From Dehalococcoidia bacterium (GTDB lineage: Bacteria > Chloroflexota > Dehalococcoidia > Lucifugimonadales > SHYF01): 35,551 nt of DNA. How positions within the stretch are numbered: position 1 is the first letter of the stretch; every line of letters starts with the position of its first letter. The notes below the pieces were generated by a model that searched no databases, was not told the DNA's origin, and saw only the letters and a list, made by a program, of their open reading frames with translations. Of the stretch, positions 16,069 to 23,645 are shown piece after piece. The stretch spans positions 1 to 35,551 of the forward strand of contig JAUSCR010000140.1 of assembly GCA_030651175.1 (NCBI GenBank), in the 5' to 3' direction. The position numbers and the translations under genes are program-made.

Positions 16069-16532
16069 TGTTGCGCGCAAGGCCACTCCGCGCTGTTCAA
16101 GCTCTTGGCCTTCTGGCCGTCGTCGGGCTGCTGCTGGCTCTCGCAGCGTGTGGAACCCAGGAAAAAGCCGCTGAACCCGCGACCATCAAAGTCAGTATGC
16201 TGGTCCAGTCCAGCAAAGATGATGCAAGGTGGTTCCGGAATGTGGAGGTCGCCAAGGGGACAGATGCCTATGAGCTGACGGAGAAAGTGACCCAGGGCGA
16301 TTTGAGGTCCACCTACTCCGCGCTATACAGGTCGCACTTTGTAGACTCCATCCTGGGCGTTGAGAACAAGAATCCCAAGTTCTGGCTGATCTACGGCTGG
16401 AGCGAGCCGGAGAAGAAGTGGGAACCCCTGCCTGTGGGCGCTGACCTCTACTCACTCAAGGACGGCCACATCCTGGCATGGTATTATGCGGACACCACTA
16501 ACGAGGGAGCGCTCCCCACGGCAACTCCATGA
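16068..16532 (+). CDS. DUF4430 lipoprotein, likely extracytoplasmic cobalamin-binding
   Basis: The first 28 residues form a lipoprotein signal peptide ending LALAAC, so Cys28 would be lipidated and the protein anchored outside the membrane. The mature part (about 126 aa) ends in the typical DUF4430 pattern: FWLIYGWSEPEKKWEPL, then LKDGHILAWYY. DUF4430 resembles the C-terminal beta domain of transcobalamin and intrinsic factor, which contacts vitamin B12. It overlaps the upstream S-component stop by one base (TGATG) and the downstream gene by four, so the three are translated together. It probably captures corrinoid for the transporter. ATG 16068 is preferred over the TTG three bases earlier. 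Confidence 0.85.
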   Translation: MLRARPLRAVQALGLLAVVGLLLALAACGTQEKAAEPATIKVSMLVQSSKDDARWFRNVEVAKGTDAYELTEKVTQGDLRSTYSALYRSHFVDSILGVENKNPKFWLIYGWSEPEKKWEPLPVGADLYSLKDGHILAWYYADTTNEGALPTATP

Positions 16533-17623
16533 CCACCAAACGTTTGCGAATAGGTGTCATAGGCGTTGGCTTTGGCTCCAGTGTCCAGATCCCTGGGTTC
16601 CAGGCCGAGGATATGGAGGTGGTAGCCGTCTGCACTCGCCGGAGAGAGGGCGCAGAGCGGGCTGCCCAAGAGTTCGGGATCCCCGGCGTCTACACCGACT
16701 ACCGCCAGATGCTCCAGCACCCGGGCCTGGATGCGGTGAGCATTGCGACACCGCCAGTTTCTCACCATAAGATAGCCCTGGAGGCCCTGGATGCTGGCAA
16801 GCACGTCCTGTGCGAGAAGGCCTTTGCCATGGACCAGGGTCAGGCGCGTGAGATGTGGCAAAGGGCCGAGCAGACCGGCCTTACGGCCATGGTCAACCAC
16901 CTGTTTCGCTTCGCTCCAGGCCGGGCCTACGTGAAGGAGCTGCTCCAACAAGGCTACGTGGGAGACATACGGACTGTTCACACGACACTCTTCATGGGCC
17001 CCACGAGAAGCCCGAGGCCTCGCCCAATGACCTGGGGCAGCCAGGCTTCCCAGGGGGGTGGGTTCCTAAAAGCTCTGGGTTCCCACTACATTGATGGCCT
17101 GCTGGACTGGTCTTGCGAGATCACCAGAGTGTGCGGTGGGACATTCCAGTTGGACGCCGAGCGGGTGGACCCGGAAAGCGGTCGCAATGTCCGCGCCGAC
17201 ACCGACGACTCCTTTGGCTTCATATTCACCCTCAAGAACGGCGGCTGGGGGTCCATGACGGCCAGCAGTGCCTCCCCCTTCGGGTCCGGCGCTATGATCC
17301 AAATCTACGGGACCCAGGGAACCCTGCAAACACCTCAGCGCGGCGCTAACCCGGCGCCAGACGGCATTGTCCTGGGCGCCAAGTTCGCAGAAGGCCACGG
17401 CGTCCAGGAGCTGCCCATGCCAGAGCGGTTCCGCCCTTTTGACGACCCGCGGGACGAAAGGTCGTTGGCCTTCCGCCTTCTGGTCCGCCGCTTCATCCAG
17501 GGAATTGCCGAAGGGAGTTCGCCATCGCCCAATTTCTACGACGGGTTTCGCTGTCAGCAGGTCATGGACGCGGTTGCTGAGTCGGGTGTAAGCGGGCGCT
17601 GGGTGGATATTCCGACGGAGTGA
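16529..17623 (+). CDS. Gfo/Idh/MocA family NAD(P)-dependent oxidoreductase
   Basis: Soluble 364-aa dehydrogenase of the sugar/inositol type. The N-terminal Rossmann fold has GVIGVGFGSSV (residues 9-19). The family's Glu-Lys-Pro motif reads CEKAFA (Glu96, Lys97), with alanine in place of proline and the catalytic lysine kept. GSHYIDGLLDW near residue 185 carries the usual catalytic histidine/aspartate region. Its ATG overlaps the stop of the DUF4430 gene by four bases, so it belongs to the riboswitch-controlled operon even though the family has no known role in B12 uptake. The substrate cannot be read; a role in processing an imported corrinoid or its side chain is only a guess. Confidence 0.88.
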   Translation: MTTKRLRIGVIGVGFGSSVQIPGFQAEDMEVVAVCTRRREGAERAAQEFGIPGVYTDYRQMLQHPGLDAVSIATPPVSHHKIALEALDAGKHVLCEKAFAMDQGQAREMWQRAEQTGLTAMVNHLFRFAPGRAYVKELLQQGYVGDIRTVHTTLFMGPTRSPRPRPMTWGSQASQGGGFLKALGSHYIDGLLDWSCEITRVCGGTFQLDAERVDPESGRNVRADTDDSFGFIFTLKNGGWGSMTASSASPFGSGAMIQIYGTQGTLQTPQRGANPAPDGIVLGAKFAEGHGVQELPMPERFRPFDDPRDERSLAFRLLVRRFIQGIAEGSSPSPNFYDGFRCQQVMDAVAESGVSGRWVDIPTE

Positions 17624-17657
17624 ATTCGGCGATGGGAGCCTGTATAATCGTCAGGCC

Positions 17658-17856
17658 CTAACAGGCTATTGGGAAAGGGGTATTCATAGGGGCGAAGCCC
17701 CGGAGCTTGCCCTGAGCGGAGCCGAAGGGACGGGGGTCTGGGGGTGTCCCCCAGATTCAATCTTCACCCCCTTCCTGGCCAGAGCCTGTCCTTGAGCGTA
17801 GCGAAGGAAAGGGGGCAGGGGGATGGTCGAAGAGACTCTTTCATCATCCTGCTAAA
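17658..17856. mobile_element. Family-B element (inverted) carrying two nested short repeats
   Basis: In reverse complement this matches the element at 14696-14844 over the CCCCC/GGGGG core and both ends (CTAACAGG at the left, CCTGCTA at the right). It is longer because two short insertions interrupt it: about 17707-17729 (CCCTGAGCGGAGCCGAAGGG) and about 17781-17807 (CTTGAGCGTAGCGAAGGA). The two insertions resemble each other, so a second repeat type has inserted twice. Confidence 0.65.
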
Positions 17857-17876
17857 GTTAGAGGAGGTCACTGCGC

Positions 17877-18404
17877 ATGGAGATCAACGAATATTTGCGG
17901 ACGCTTTTTCAGAGGCTTCACGACAACCTGAGCAGGTCAGCCCAAGGCCTTACCCAGGAACAGCTATACTGGTCCCCCGCAGAAGGCTCCAACCATATAG
18001 CCTTCTGTATGTGGCACTACACTCGCACTGAAGACAACATGGTACGCTGGACATTCCAGAACCGGCGGCCTACCGTCTGGCTGGAGGAAGGCTGGAACGA
18101 GAAGTTTGGCCTGGATAGAGTCCGCCAGGGCACAGGCATGAGTTTCCAGGAGGCTTCCGCCATTAGATTCCTCGCCATGGATGAGTTCCTCACCTACATG
18201 GGCCACGTTTGGCAGTCCACCGACGACTTTCTCAAGTCTGCCACTTCCGCTGACCTGGAGCGCACCATGACAGGAAACTATCGGACGGGCACATCCTTTT
18301 CCGAAATACTGGGAACCACCCTGCTGGGCCACGGCAATGGCCACTTGGGGCAAATTTGGACCATCCGCGGCATGATGGGAAAGGGCGAAGAGTCGCCTAT
18401 CTAG
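17877..18404 (+). CDS. DinB-like (four-helix-bundle metalloenzyme superfamily) protein, copy 1
   Basis: Cytoplasmic 175-aa protein of the DinB/YfiT-like helical-bundle superfamily. Candidate metal ligands are His47 (AFCMWHYTRTED) and His152/His156 (GHGNGHLGQIW), the spacing expected for the three-histidine site. Family members include thiol-dependent transferases and uncharacterised stress proteins; no substrate can be assigned. A strong GAGGAGGT lies nine bases before the ATG. It is a tandem duplicate of the next gene, and the duplication includes the ribosome-binding region. The stop codon TAG is part of CTAGCAGGGTG, the family-B terminal repeat sequence. Confidence 0.8.
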   Translation: MEINEYLRTLFQRLHDNLSRSAQGLTQEQLYWSPAEGSNHIAFCMWHYTRTEDNMVRWTFQNRRPTVWLEEGWNEKFGLDRVRQGTGMSFQEASAIRFLAMDEFLTYMGHVWQSTDDFLKSATSADLERTMTGNYRTGTSFSEILGTTLLGHGNGHLGQIWTIRGMMGKGEESPI

Positions 18405-18445
18405 CAGGGTGATAAATAAGGAGACCTGAGAGGAGATCCCTGCAC

Positions 18446-18970
18446 ATGGAGATCAACGACTATTTGCGGCCGCTTTTTCAACGGCTTCACGAAAACCTGG
18501 GCAGGTCAGCCCAAGGCCTAACCCAGGAACAGCTACACTGGTGCCCCGCAGAAGGCTCCAACCATATAGCCTTCTGTATGTGGCACTACACTCGCTCCGA
18601 AGACAACCTGGTACGATGGACATTCCAGAACCGTCGGCCTACCGTCTGGCTGGAGGAGGGCTGGAACGAGAAGTTTGGCATGGACCGAGCGAGACAGGGG
18701 ACTGGGATGACTCCCCAGGAGGCTGCCGCCATTAGATTCCCCGCCATAGATGAGTTCCTCACCTACATGGGCCACGTTTGGCAGTCCACCGACGACTTCC
18801 TGGTATCTGCCACCCCCGCTGACCTGAAGCGCGCCATAACAGGCAACTACAGGCCAGGCACGCCCATAGCCGACGTTCTGGGGTACATGCTGGCCCACGG
18901 CAGTGGCCACCTGGGGCAAATCTGGACTGTCCGTGGTTTGATGGGAAAGGGCCAAGAGTCGCCTATCTAG
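18446..18970 (+). CDS. DinB-like protein, copy 2
   Basis: This is the 174-aa tandem paralog of the preceding gene, highly similar along its whole length, with both histidine regions kept (WHYTRSED and AHGSGHLGQIW, where the first of the three C-terminal positions is shifted to AHG). It starts 41 bases after copy 1 with its own GAGAGGAG site. Keeping two near-identical copies suggests recent duplication. The changes cluster after residue 85 and around 140-150, which may mark specificity differences. Activity is unknown. Confidence 0.8.
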   Translation: MEINDYLRPLFQRLHENLGRSAQGLTQEQLHWCPAEGSNHIAFCMWHYTRSEDNLVRWTFQNRRPTVWLEEGWNEKFGMDRARQGTGMTPQEAAAIRFPAIDEFLTYMGHVWQSTDDFLVSATPADLKRAITGNYRPGTPIADVLGYMLAHGSGHLGQIWTVRGLMGKGQESPI

Positions 18971-18984
18971 CCTGCTCGAAAATC

Positions 18985-19165
18985 CATCGTGGTTTGCCCC
19001 CGCTCAAACGGTTGGTCCGACAAGTCCGACTCTGTCGAGACTCTCGACCTTCGGTCGGAGCTCAGCATGAACGGTTAGTTTTCCGCTCACCATGAGCTTG
19101 CCGAACTATCGAAGGGAATGAGCGGTACTGAGAGCCCCGCTCACGTGGTTCGACAGCCCTACCAC
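18985..19165. repeat. Degenerate family-C repeats
   Basis: The stretch contains several short inverted repeats with family-C words (TTTTCCGCTCA, ATGAGCGG, GGTTCGACAG, CTGTCGAGA). It fills the gap between the second DinB-like gene and tpiA; no gene is seen. Confidence 0.5.
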
Positions 19166-19188
19166 GAACAGATGTGAAGGAGGCACCA

Positions 19189-19959
19189 ATGGCAAAACCT
19201 CTGATAGCGGGCAACTGGAAGATGAACACCACTCTTCAGGATGGGATGGTGCTGGCCACGGCGCTACAGCAGCTTTTGGAAGGCGTGACGGGAGTGGAGG
19301 TGGTGTTGTGCCCGCCATTCGTGTCGGTGGCGGCGGTGGCGGCGGCGCTGCGTGGGTCGCCGTTGAAAGTAGGGGCGCAGAACATGCACCACGAGGATAA
19401 GGGCGCTTTCACGGGGGAGGTGTCGGCTCCGATGCTGCGGGACCTGTGCCAGTACGTGATCGTGGGGCACTCGGAGCGACGCAGGGACTTTGGCGAGACC
19501 GACGAGGTGGTCAATCGCAAGGTGAAGAAGGCACTGGAGGTTGGCTTGCGACCTATCCTGTGTGTAGGGGAGAGCCTGGAGCAGCGCCAGCGGGGTATAT
19601 ATGCGGCCGTGGTCATGCGGAGCCTGATGGCTTGCCTGGACGGTGTGGAGGCCCCGAACGGGCTGGTGGTAGCGTACGAGCCGGTGTGGGCCATCGGCAC
19701 GGGCATGGCGGCCAGCGGGGAGCAGGCGCAGGTGATGGCTGGGCTGGTACGGCAGGTGCTGGGCCAGAGGTTCGGGGAAGGAGTTGCGGCATCGGTGCCG
19801 GTGCTGTACGGGGGCAGCGTGACCCCTGCGAATATCCAGGAGTTCGTATCGCAGCCGGATATAGACGGCGCGCTGGTGGGTGGCGCAAGCCTGGACGCAA
19901 AGCAGTTCGCTGAGATTGTGAGGATTACGGCGAGGGCACGGGCGGGCAGGCCTGGGTAA
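19189..19959 (+). CDS. tpiA: Triosephosphate isomerase
   Basis: Interconverts dihydroxyacetone phosphate and glyceraldehyde 3-phosphate in glycolysis and gluconeogenesis. The standard length (256 aa) and all catalytic residues are present: Asn9 and Lys11 (GNWKMN), His94 (VGHSERR), Glu164 (AYEPVWAIGTG), and the phosphate-binding YGGSV and GALVGGASL near the end. ATG 19189 is chosen because AAGGAGG lies five bases before it; an in-frame GTG 15 bases earlier would include the ribosome-binding site. It stands alone between repeat elements, so its transcription may depend on a promoter within them. Confidence 0.97.
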   Translation: MAKPLIAGNWKMNTTLQDGMVLATALQQLLEGVTGVEVVLCPPFVSVAAVAAALRGSPLKVGAQNMHHEDKGAFTGEVSAPMLRDLCQYVIVGHSERRRDFGETDEVVNRKVKKALEVGLRPILCVGESLEQRQRGIYAAVVMRSLMACLDGVEAPNGLVVAYEPVWAIGTGMAASGEQAQVMAGLVRQVLGQRFGEGVAASVPVLYGGSVTPANIQEFVSQPDIDGALVGGASLDAKQFAEIVRITARARAGRPG

Positions 19960-19974
19960 GAGGATCCCGACGCC

Positions 19975-20060
19975 TTCGTTGCTCCGCTCATTTCCTTCCC
20001 TTCGGCTTCGCTCAGGGTAAACTCGCTCAGGATGAGCGGGATGGGAAACCGACACGCCAC
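19975..20060. repeat. Family-C repeat
   Basis: CCGCTCATTTCC pairs with the later GGATGAGCGGG, and the inner CCTTCGGCTTCGCTCAGGG matches the short nested repeats at 17707-17807. It fills the tpiA-miaA gap. Confidence 0.55.
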
Positions 20061-20075
20061 GAACAGATCGCCAGT

Positions 20076-20984
20076 ATGACTAAACCTCCCGTCGTAGCTA
20101 TTGTCGGGCCTACCGGCGTGGGCAAGACGGCGTTGAGCATGGCGCTGGCGGAGCGATTTCCCGTAGAGATAGTTAGCGTGGACAGCCGTCAGGTGTACCG
20201 GGGCATGGACATCGGCACGGCCAAGGCCACGGCGGAGGAGCGCGCCAGCGTCCCGCACCACCTGATAGACGTGGTGGAGCCTACGGAGGAGTTCAGCCTG
20301 GCGGCTTTTCTGGAGCTGGCGCGGGCGGCTATCGCTGAGATTCAAGCCAAAGGGAAGCTGCCATTGCTGGTGGGTGGGACGGGCCAGTACCTGTGGGCGC
20401 TATTAGAGGCGTGGCGGGTGCCCGCCGTGGCACCGGACTTGGCATACAGGCATGAGATGGCAGAGCTGGCACCTGAAATGCTGCGGTCTCGTTTGGCGGA
20501 GGTGGACCCAAAGGCGGCGGATGCCATAGACCCGCACAACGTGCGCCGCTTGATCCGCGCGCTTGAGGTGCACCACGTCACAGGGGTCGCTTGGTCGGCG
20601 ATGCAGCTTCGAGGGCCGGAGCCGTACAGGGCGCTGGTTATCGGGCTGACGCTGCCCCGGGAGCGACTGTATCAGCGCATAGACCAACGGGTGGAGCGCA
20701 TGGTAAAGCAGGGGTGGGTGGAGGAGGTACGGCGGCTGCTGGCCAGCGGGGTCACGCTGGCGCATCCGTCCATGGCTAGCGTTGGGTACAGGGATCTGGC
20801 GGCTTGTTTGGCTGGGGACGTAGCTTTGGAAGAGGCTATCCGAAACATCAAAACGGCCACGCACAGGTTTGCGCGGCACCAGTACGCCTGGTTCCGCCTG
20901 AAAGATCCGCGCATCCGCTGGCTGGAGGCTTCGGAAGGCGTGGGAGAGCAGGCCGCGGAGTTGGTGAGCGAGTTCATGGCCTAG
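20076..20984 (+). CDS. miaA: tRNA dimethylallyltransferase
   Basis: Transfers an isopentenyl group to A37 of tRNAs that read UNN codons. The 302-aa protein shows the P-loop GPTGVGKT (residues 11-18), VSVDSRQVYRGMDIGTAK (the tRNA and catalytic region), VPHHLIDV, GGTGQYLWAL, and the C-terminal basic NIKTATHRFARHQYAWF block typical of MiaA. The usual zinc-finger extension of eukaryotic homologs is absent, as expected. The ribosome-binding site before ATG 20076 is weak. It is followed by dapF after a palindromic repeat; no functional link to its neighbours is apparent. Confidence 0.96.
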   Translation: MTKPPVVAIVGPTGVGKTALSMALAERFPVEIVSVDSRQVYRGMDIGTAKATAEERASVPHHLIDVVEPTEEFSLAAFLELARAAIAEIQAKGKLPLLVGGTGQYLWALLEAWRVPAVAPDLAYRHEMAELAPEMLRSRLAEVDPKAADAIDPHNVRRLIRALEVHHVTGVAWSAMQLRGPEPYRALVIGLTLPRERLYQRIDQRVERMVKQGWVEEVRRLLASGVTLAHPSMASVGYRDLAACLAGDVALEEAIRNIKTATHRFARHQYAWFRLKDPRIRWLEASEGVGEQAAELVSEFMA

Positions 20985-21014
20985 TGTACTGTCCCCGAAA
21001 TACGCGTATGAATT

Positions 21015-21055
21015 GTCATTGCGAGGAGTCCCGACTTGTCGGGCCTCGCAATGAC
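21015..21055. repeat. Short family-A palindrome
   Basis: GTCATTGCGAGG (21015-21026) pairs with CCTCGCAATGAC (21044-21055), with an inner TCCCGAC/GTCGGG stem. It is a solo hairpin version of the family-A ends, sitting between miaA and dapF. It could end transcription in either direction, but no T run follows. Confidence 0.7.
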
Positions 21056-21092
21056 ATTCCATTTCCCCTGCCTATGGTAAAATGCGGGAGCT

Positions 21093-21995
21093 ATGAGGTT
21101 CACAAAGATGCACGGCGCGGGCAACGACTACGTCCTTTTGGACGCGAGGGGGCAGGACAGGGACTGGCCGAAGCTGGCGCGGGAGATGTGCGACCGCCAC
21201 TACGGCATAGGGGCCGACGGCCTGCTGCTGGTAGCGCCGTCGTCGGTGGCGGACATCCGAATGCGGATGTTCAACCCAGATGGCTCGGAGGCGGAGATGT
21301 GCGGCAACGGCATCCGCTGCTTCGCCAAGTACGTGGTGGAGCGTGGCATCGTGGCGCCGGGCGAGCGGGCGCTGCGGGTGGAGACGGGCAACGGCGTGCT
21401 GGACGTGGTGCCGCTGGTGGACGGGCAGGGGCGTGTCGCCAGGGTCAGGGTGAGCATGGGCGAGCCACGGTTCGGGGCTGATGATATACCGGTGCGCCTT
21501 CCCGAAGGGGCCAGAGGACTCCAGGTAAACATAACTAAAGTGCCACTCGACATAAATAAAAGGGCACTCGACATAATAGCTGGATACGAAGTGAAGCTGG
21601 ACGGGCACAGTTTCAGGATAACATGCGTTTCAATGGGGAACCCTCACGCCGTAGCATTCGTGGAGCTGCCGGTGGGCCAGTTCCCGCTGCAGGTGGTTGG
21701 GCCTCTGATGGAGCACCATCCGATGTTTCCCAAGAGGGTGAACTTTCACGTGGTGAACGTGGTGGACCGTGGCAGGCTGAGGGCGCGGACGTGGGAGCGG
21801 GGAGCGGGGCTGACGCTGGCGTGCGGGACAGGGGCGTGCGCCATCCACGCGGCGTCTCGGCTGCTGGGGCTGACGGACAGCATGGTACAGCTTGAGATGC
21901 CAGGGGGCGTGCTGGAGGTTACGTGGGAGGGTAGGGGGCCGGTGTACCTGGAAGGGCCTGTGGAAGAGGTGTTTGAGGGGGAGTGGGGGGAGTAG
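21093..21995 (+). CDS. dapF: Diaminopimelate epimerase with internal insertion
   Basis: Converts LL- to meso-diaminopimelate for lysine and peptidoglycan synthesis. The two catalytic cysteines are Cys70 (EMCGNGIRC) and Cys244 (LACGTGACA), each in its conserved motif, and GAGNDYVLLD opens the protein. At 300 aa it is about 25 residues longer than usual. The excess lies at about 143-164, between the GEPRFGADDIPV and GHSFRITCVSMGNPH segments, where AT-rich DNA encodes two copies of a seven-residue unit containing LDI. The reading frame is preserved and both active-site halves are intact, so the enzyme is probably functional. dapL lies 1.7 kb downstream in the same direction. Confidence 0.95.
   Translation: MRFTKMHGAGNDYVLLDARGQDRDWPKLAREMCDRHYGIGADGLLLVAPSSVADIRMRMFNPDGSEAEMCGNGIRCFAKYVVERGIVAPGERALRVETGNGVLDVVPLVDGQGRVARVRVSMGEPRFGADDIPVRLPEGARGLQVNITKVPLDINKRALDIIAGYEVKLDGHSFRITCVSMGNPHAVAFVELPVGQFPLQVVGPLMEHHPMFPKRVNFHVVNVVDRGRLRARTWERGAGLTLACGTGACAIHAASRLLGLTDSMVQLEMPGGVLEVTWEGRGPVYLEGPVEEVFEGEWGE
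21544..21576 (+). repeat. Direct repeat inside dapF
   Basis: CACTCGACATAA occurs at 21544-21555 and again at 21565-21576, a 21-base period (exactly seven codons). The surrounding 60 bases are AT-rich, against a GC-rich gene. It looks like an in-frame repeat insertion. Confidence 0.75.
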
Positions 21996-22082
21996 GGACC
22001 AGTCAACTAGACGAGGGCGCTGTGTTGATGTCTATGCACCGTAGGTACACACCCTGTGTGGGTTGTGCAAAAGGAGGCTCAT

Positions 22083-23129
22083 ATGCCATTGTTCGGGCGA
22101 AAAGCCAAAAGCGATGGGTCAATCTGGGACTACAAAACAGATCGCCAAGTCTATTCGTTCGGTTTCTCGCATGATGAACTTTCGATTGCTGCTATCGCAG
22201 GTGGCGACCCAGGCATGGCCTATCTCTTCAGTCACTCGGATGGGCTTCTCTACACTCACGACGCTCCGGACGCTTTTTATGACATTTCTGTTGCACCCGA
22301 CGGCTCCTACTTGGCAATTGGCGGCTACGATGGAAATGTTTATTCATTGAGTCGCTCGGGCGGAGCACGGTGGAAATACCAGACTGGCAAGCCTGTTCGC
22401 AGAGTTTGTATATATTCTCCGGATTCTCGCATAGTGGCGGGGACGGATGGGGCGGGAGTTTTCGCCTTTGAACAATCTGGGAAACTCCTCTGGCACTTCG
22501 AAGCCGGCGGTGGCTGTACGCAAATTTGTGCCTCTCAAGATGGTTCAGTTATTGCCATACTTGTTGGCGCAAAAACTTACGTGCTGAGCGCCTTGGGAGA
22601 ACTTCTTTGGGACTACCAGCCGACAAATGGAAAAGCTTCGCACATTTCTCTGTCACAGGATGGATCCCTACTTGCAGTAGGTTGGTCGCTGGAATCTCCT
22701 GTTGGTCGACCGCGTCCCGGTAGGGCATGTCTTTTTGACCGATCAGGCAAACCTCTTTGGCAATATGAGTTCGATGAGCCAGTCTTCGGAATATGTCTCG
22801 CGTCGGGGGGTTCTGTAGTCACGGTGAGTACCTTCGATCAAAACAATACAGGGAAATTGCATGTGTTTGACCCCGCAGGAAAACGCGAATGGGTCAAAAG
22901 CGGCAAGAATGGGTACCTAGTCAGAACGGTCTCGGTAGCTGCGGATGGTTCCCTCATTGCCATGAGCGCGGATAAGTTGTTCGTTTTCAATCGTGCGGGG
23001 GATGCTGTGTGGGAACGCAACATTGCTGGTGGCGTCACCGATGCTCGGATTTCCCAAAGCGGTAAACTGCTGGTCGCAGGGTCGGGTGAAAGGGTTTTCT
23101 TATTCGATATGGACAAAGTCAAGGTTTGA
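22083..23129 (+). CDS. Beta-propeller repeat protein (WD40/PQQ-like)
   Basis: This 348-aa protein consists of about seven repeats of the type 'VAPDGSYLAIGGYDGNVYSLSRSG', each with a D-G turn and a trailing aromatic (GELLWDYQ, GKPLWQYE, GDAVWERN). Each repeat is about 40-45 residues, as in PQQ-like or WD40 propellers. No signal peptide is seen; the start MPLFGRKAKSDG is basic and soluble. Function cannot be assigned; such propellers usually act as binding scaffolds. ATG 22083 follows AAGGAGG. Codon use is lower in GC than in the flanking dapF and dapL, which suggests a more recent arrival. A 52-residue zinc-ribbon gene follows 25 bases later and may be its partner. Confidence 0.8.
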   Translation: MPLFGRKAKSDGSIWDYKTDRQVYSFGFSHDELSIAAIAGGDPGMAYLFSHSDGLLYTHDAPDAFYDISVAPDGSYLAIGGYDGNVYSLSRSGGARWKYQTGKPVRRVCIYSPDSRIVAGTDGAGVFAFEQSGKLLWHFEAGGGCTQICASQDGSVIAILVGAKTYVLSALGELLWDYQPTNGKASHISLSQDGSLLAVGWSLESPVGRPRPGRACLFDRSGKPLWQYEFDEPVFGICLASGGSVVTVSTFDQNNTGKLHVFDPAGKREWVKSGKNGYLVRTVSVAADGSLIAMSADKLFVFNRAGDAVWERNIAGGVTDARISQSGKLLVAGSGERVFLFDMDKVKV

Positions 23130-23154
23130 TGAACCATTATGAGGAAGGTAGAGC

Positions 23155-23313
23155 ATGCCGACAAGAATCTGTGATAGCTGCGGCAAAAATATCGACGTAT
23201 CTGGGGGGAAAGTGTGCGAAAACGGTCACTTCATCTGCAAGAATGACCTGGGAGGCGGGTTTTTCTCAGATCCACGCAAATACTGTCCCCTTTGCCAGAA
23301 ACCTTTGCGGTAG
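23155..23313 (+). CDS. Small zinc-ribbon protein
   Basis: This 52-aa protein has CxxC pairs at residues 6-9 (CDSCGK) and 44-47 (CPLCQK), plus Cys21, His25 and Cys28 between them, enough ligands for one or two zinc sites. The C-terminal YCPLCQKPL knuckle is typical of zinc ribbons. A purine-rich AGGAAGGTAG precedes ATG 23155. It lies 25 bases after the beta-propeller gene and is likely co-transcribed with it. Its short length means automatic gene calls may omit it. Function is unknown; such small ribbons often bind nucleic acid or act as adaptors. Confidence 0.75.
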   Translation: MPTRICDSCGKNIDVSGGKVCENGHFICKNDLGGGFFSDPRKYCPLCQKPLR

Positions 23314-23330
23314 GGGGAACAAGGAGCCGC

Positions 23331-23371
23331 ATGAAGCTAGCCGAGCGAATCAGCATGCTACAGCCGTACCT
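23331..23371 (+). pseudogene. Truncated duplicate of the dapL 5' end
   Basis: Bases 23331-23371 match the first 41 bases of dapL (23646-23686) with four differences and keep the ATG and an AAGGAG upstream. The similarity stops exactly where the family-A element begins. Translation would run into the element and stop after about 23 codons. Confidence 0.85.
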
Positions 23372-23645
23372 CAGTATCGTCATTCTGAGGGAGGCCCGCC
23401 TTGGCGGGACGACCGAATGAATCTGATCTGCAAGCGAGGTGCTTACATAGTTGAGCGAAACGATTATCCTTGCTAGACAGATTCCTCGCGGAGTTTACCC
23501 TGAGGAACGAAGGGCTCAAGGGCTGTGAAGAAATCATGGACTCGGCATATGAGGGGGCCCCGCCCCAGATTGCCACGGGCGGGTACGCCCTCGCAATGAC
23601 AATTCCCTCACACGCTCTCATAATGCCAAGAAAAAGGAAGGGTAG
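23372..23645. repeat. Family-A interspersed element before dapL
   Basis: The left end carries GTCATTCTGAGGGAGGCCCG and matches, in reverse complement, the element after nurA (32029-32172). The right part contains CTCGCAATGACAATTCCCTC and matches the element at 964-1138. It is thus a compound of two element versions. It is bordered by the partial dapL copy on the left and intact dapL on the right. Confidence 0.75.

Noticed and set aside
20985-21092. Intrinsic terminator of miaA at the 21015-21055 hairpin
   Set aside because: The stem is strong but no T run follows on either strand, and the sequence matches the family-A repeat ends.
23126-23476. Plus-strand frame of 116 codons overlapping the zinc-ribbon gene and the repeat
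   Set aside because: It reads the zinc-ribbon gene in another frame and then runs through the family-A element. The 52-residue frame has the ribosome-binding site and the ordered cysteines.
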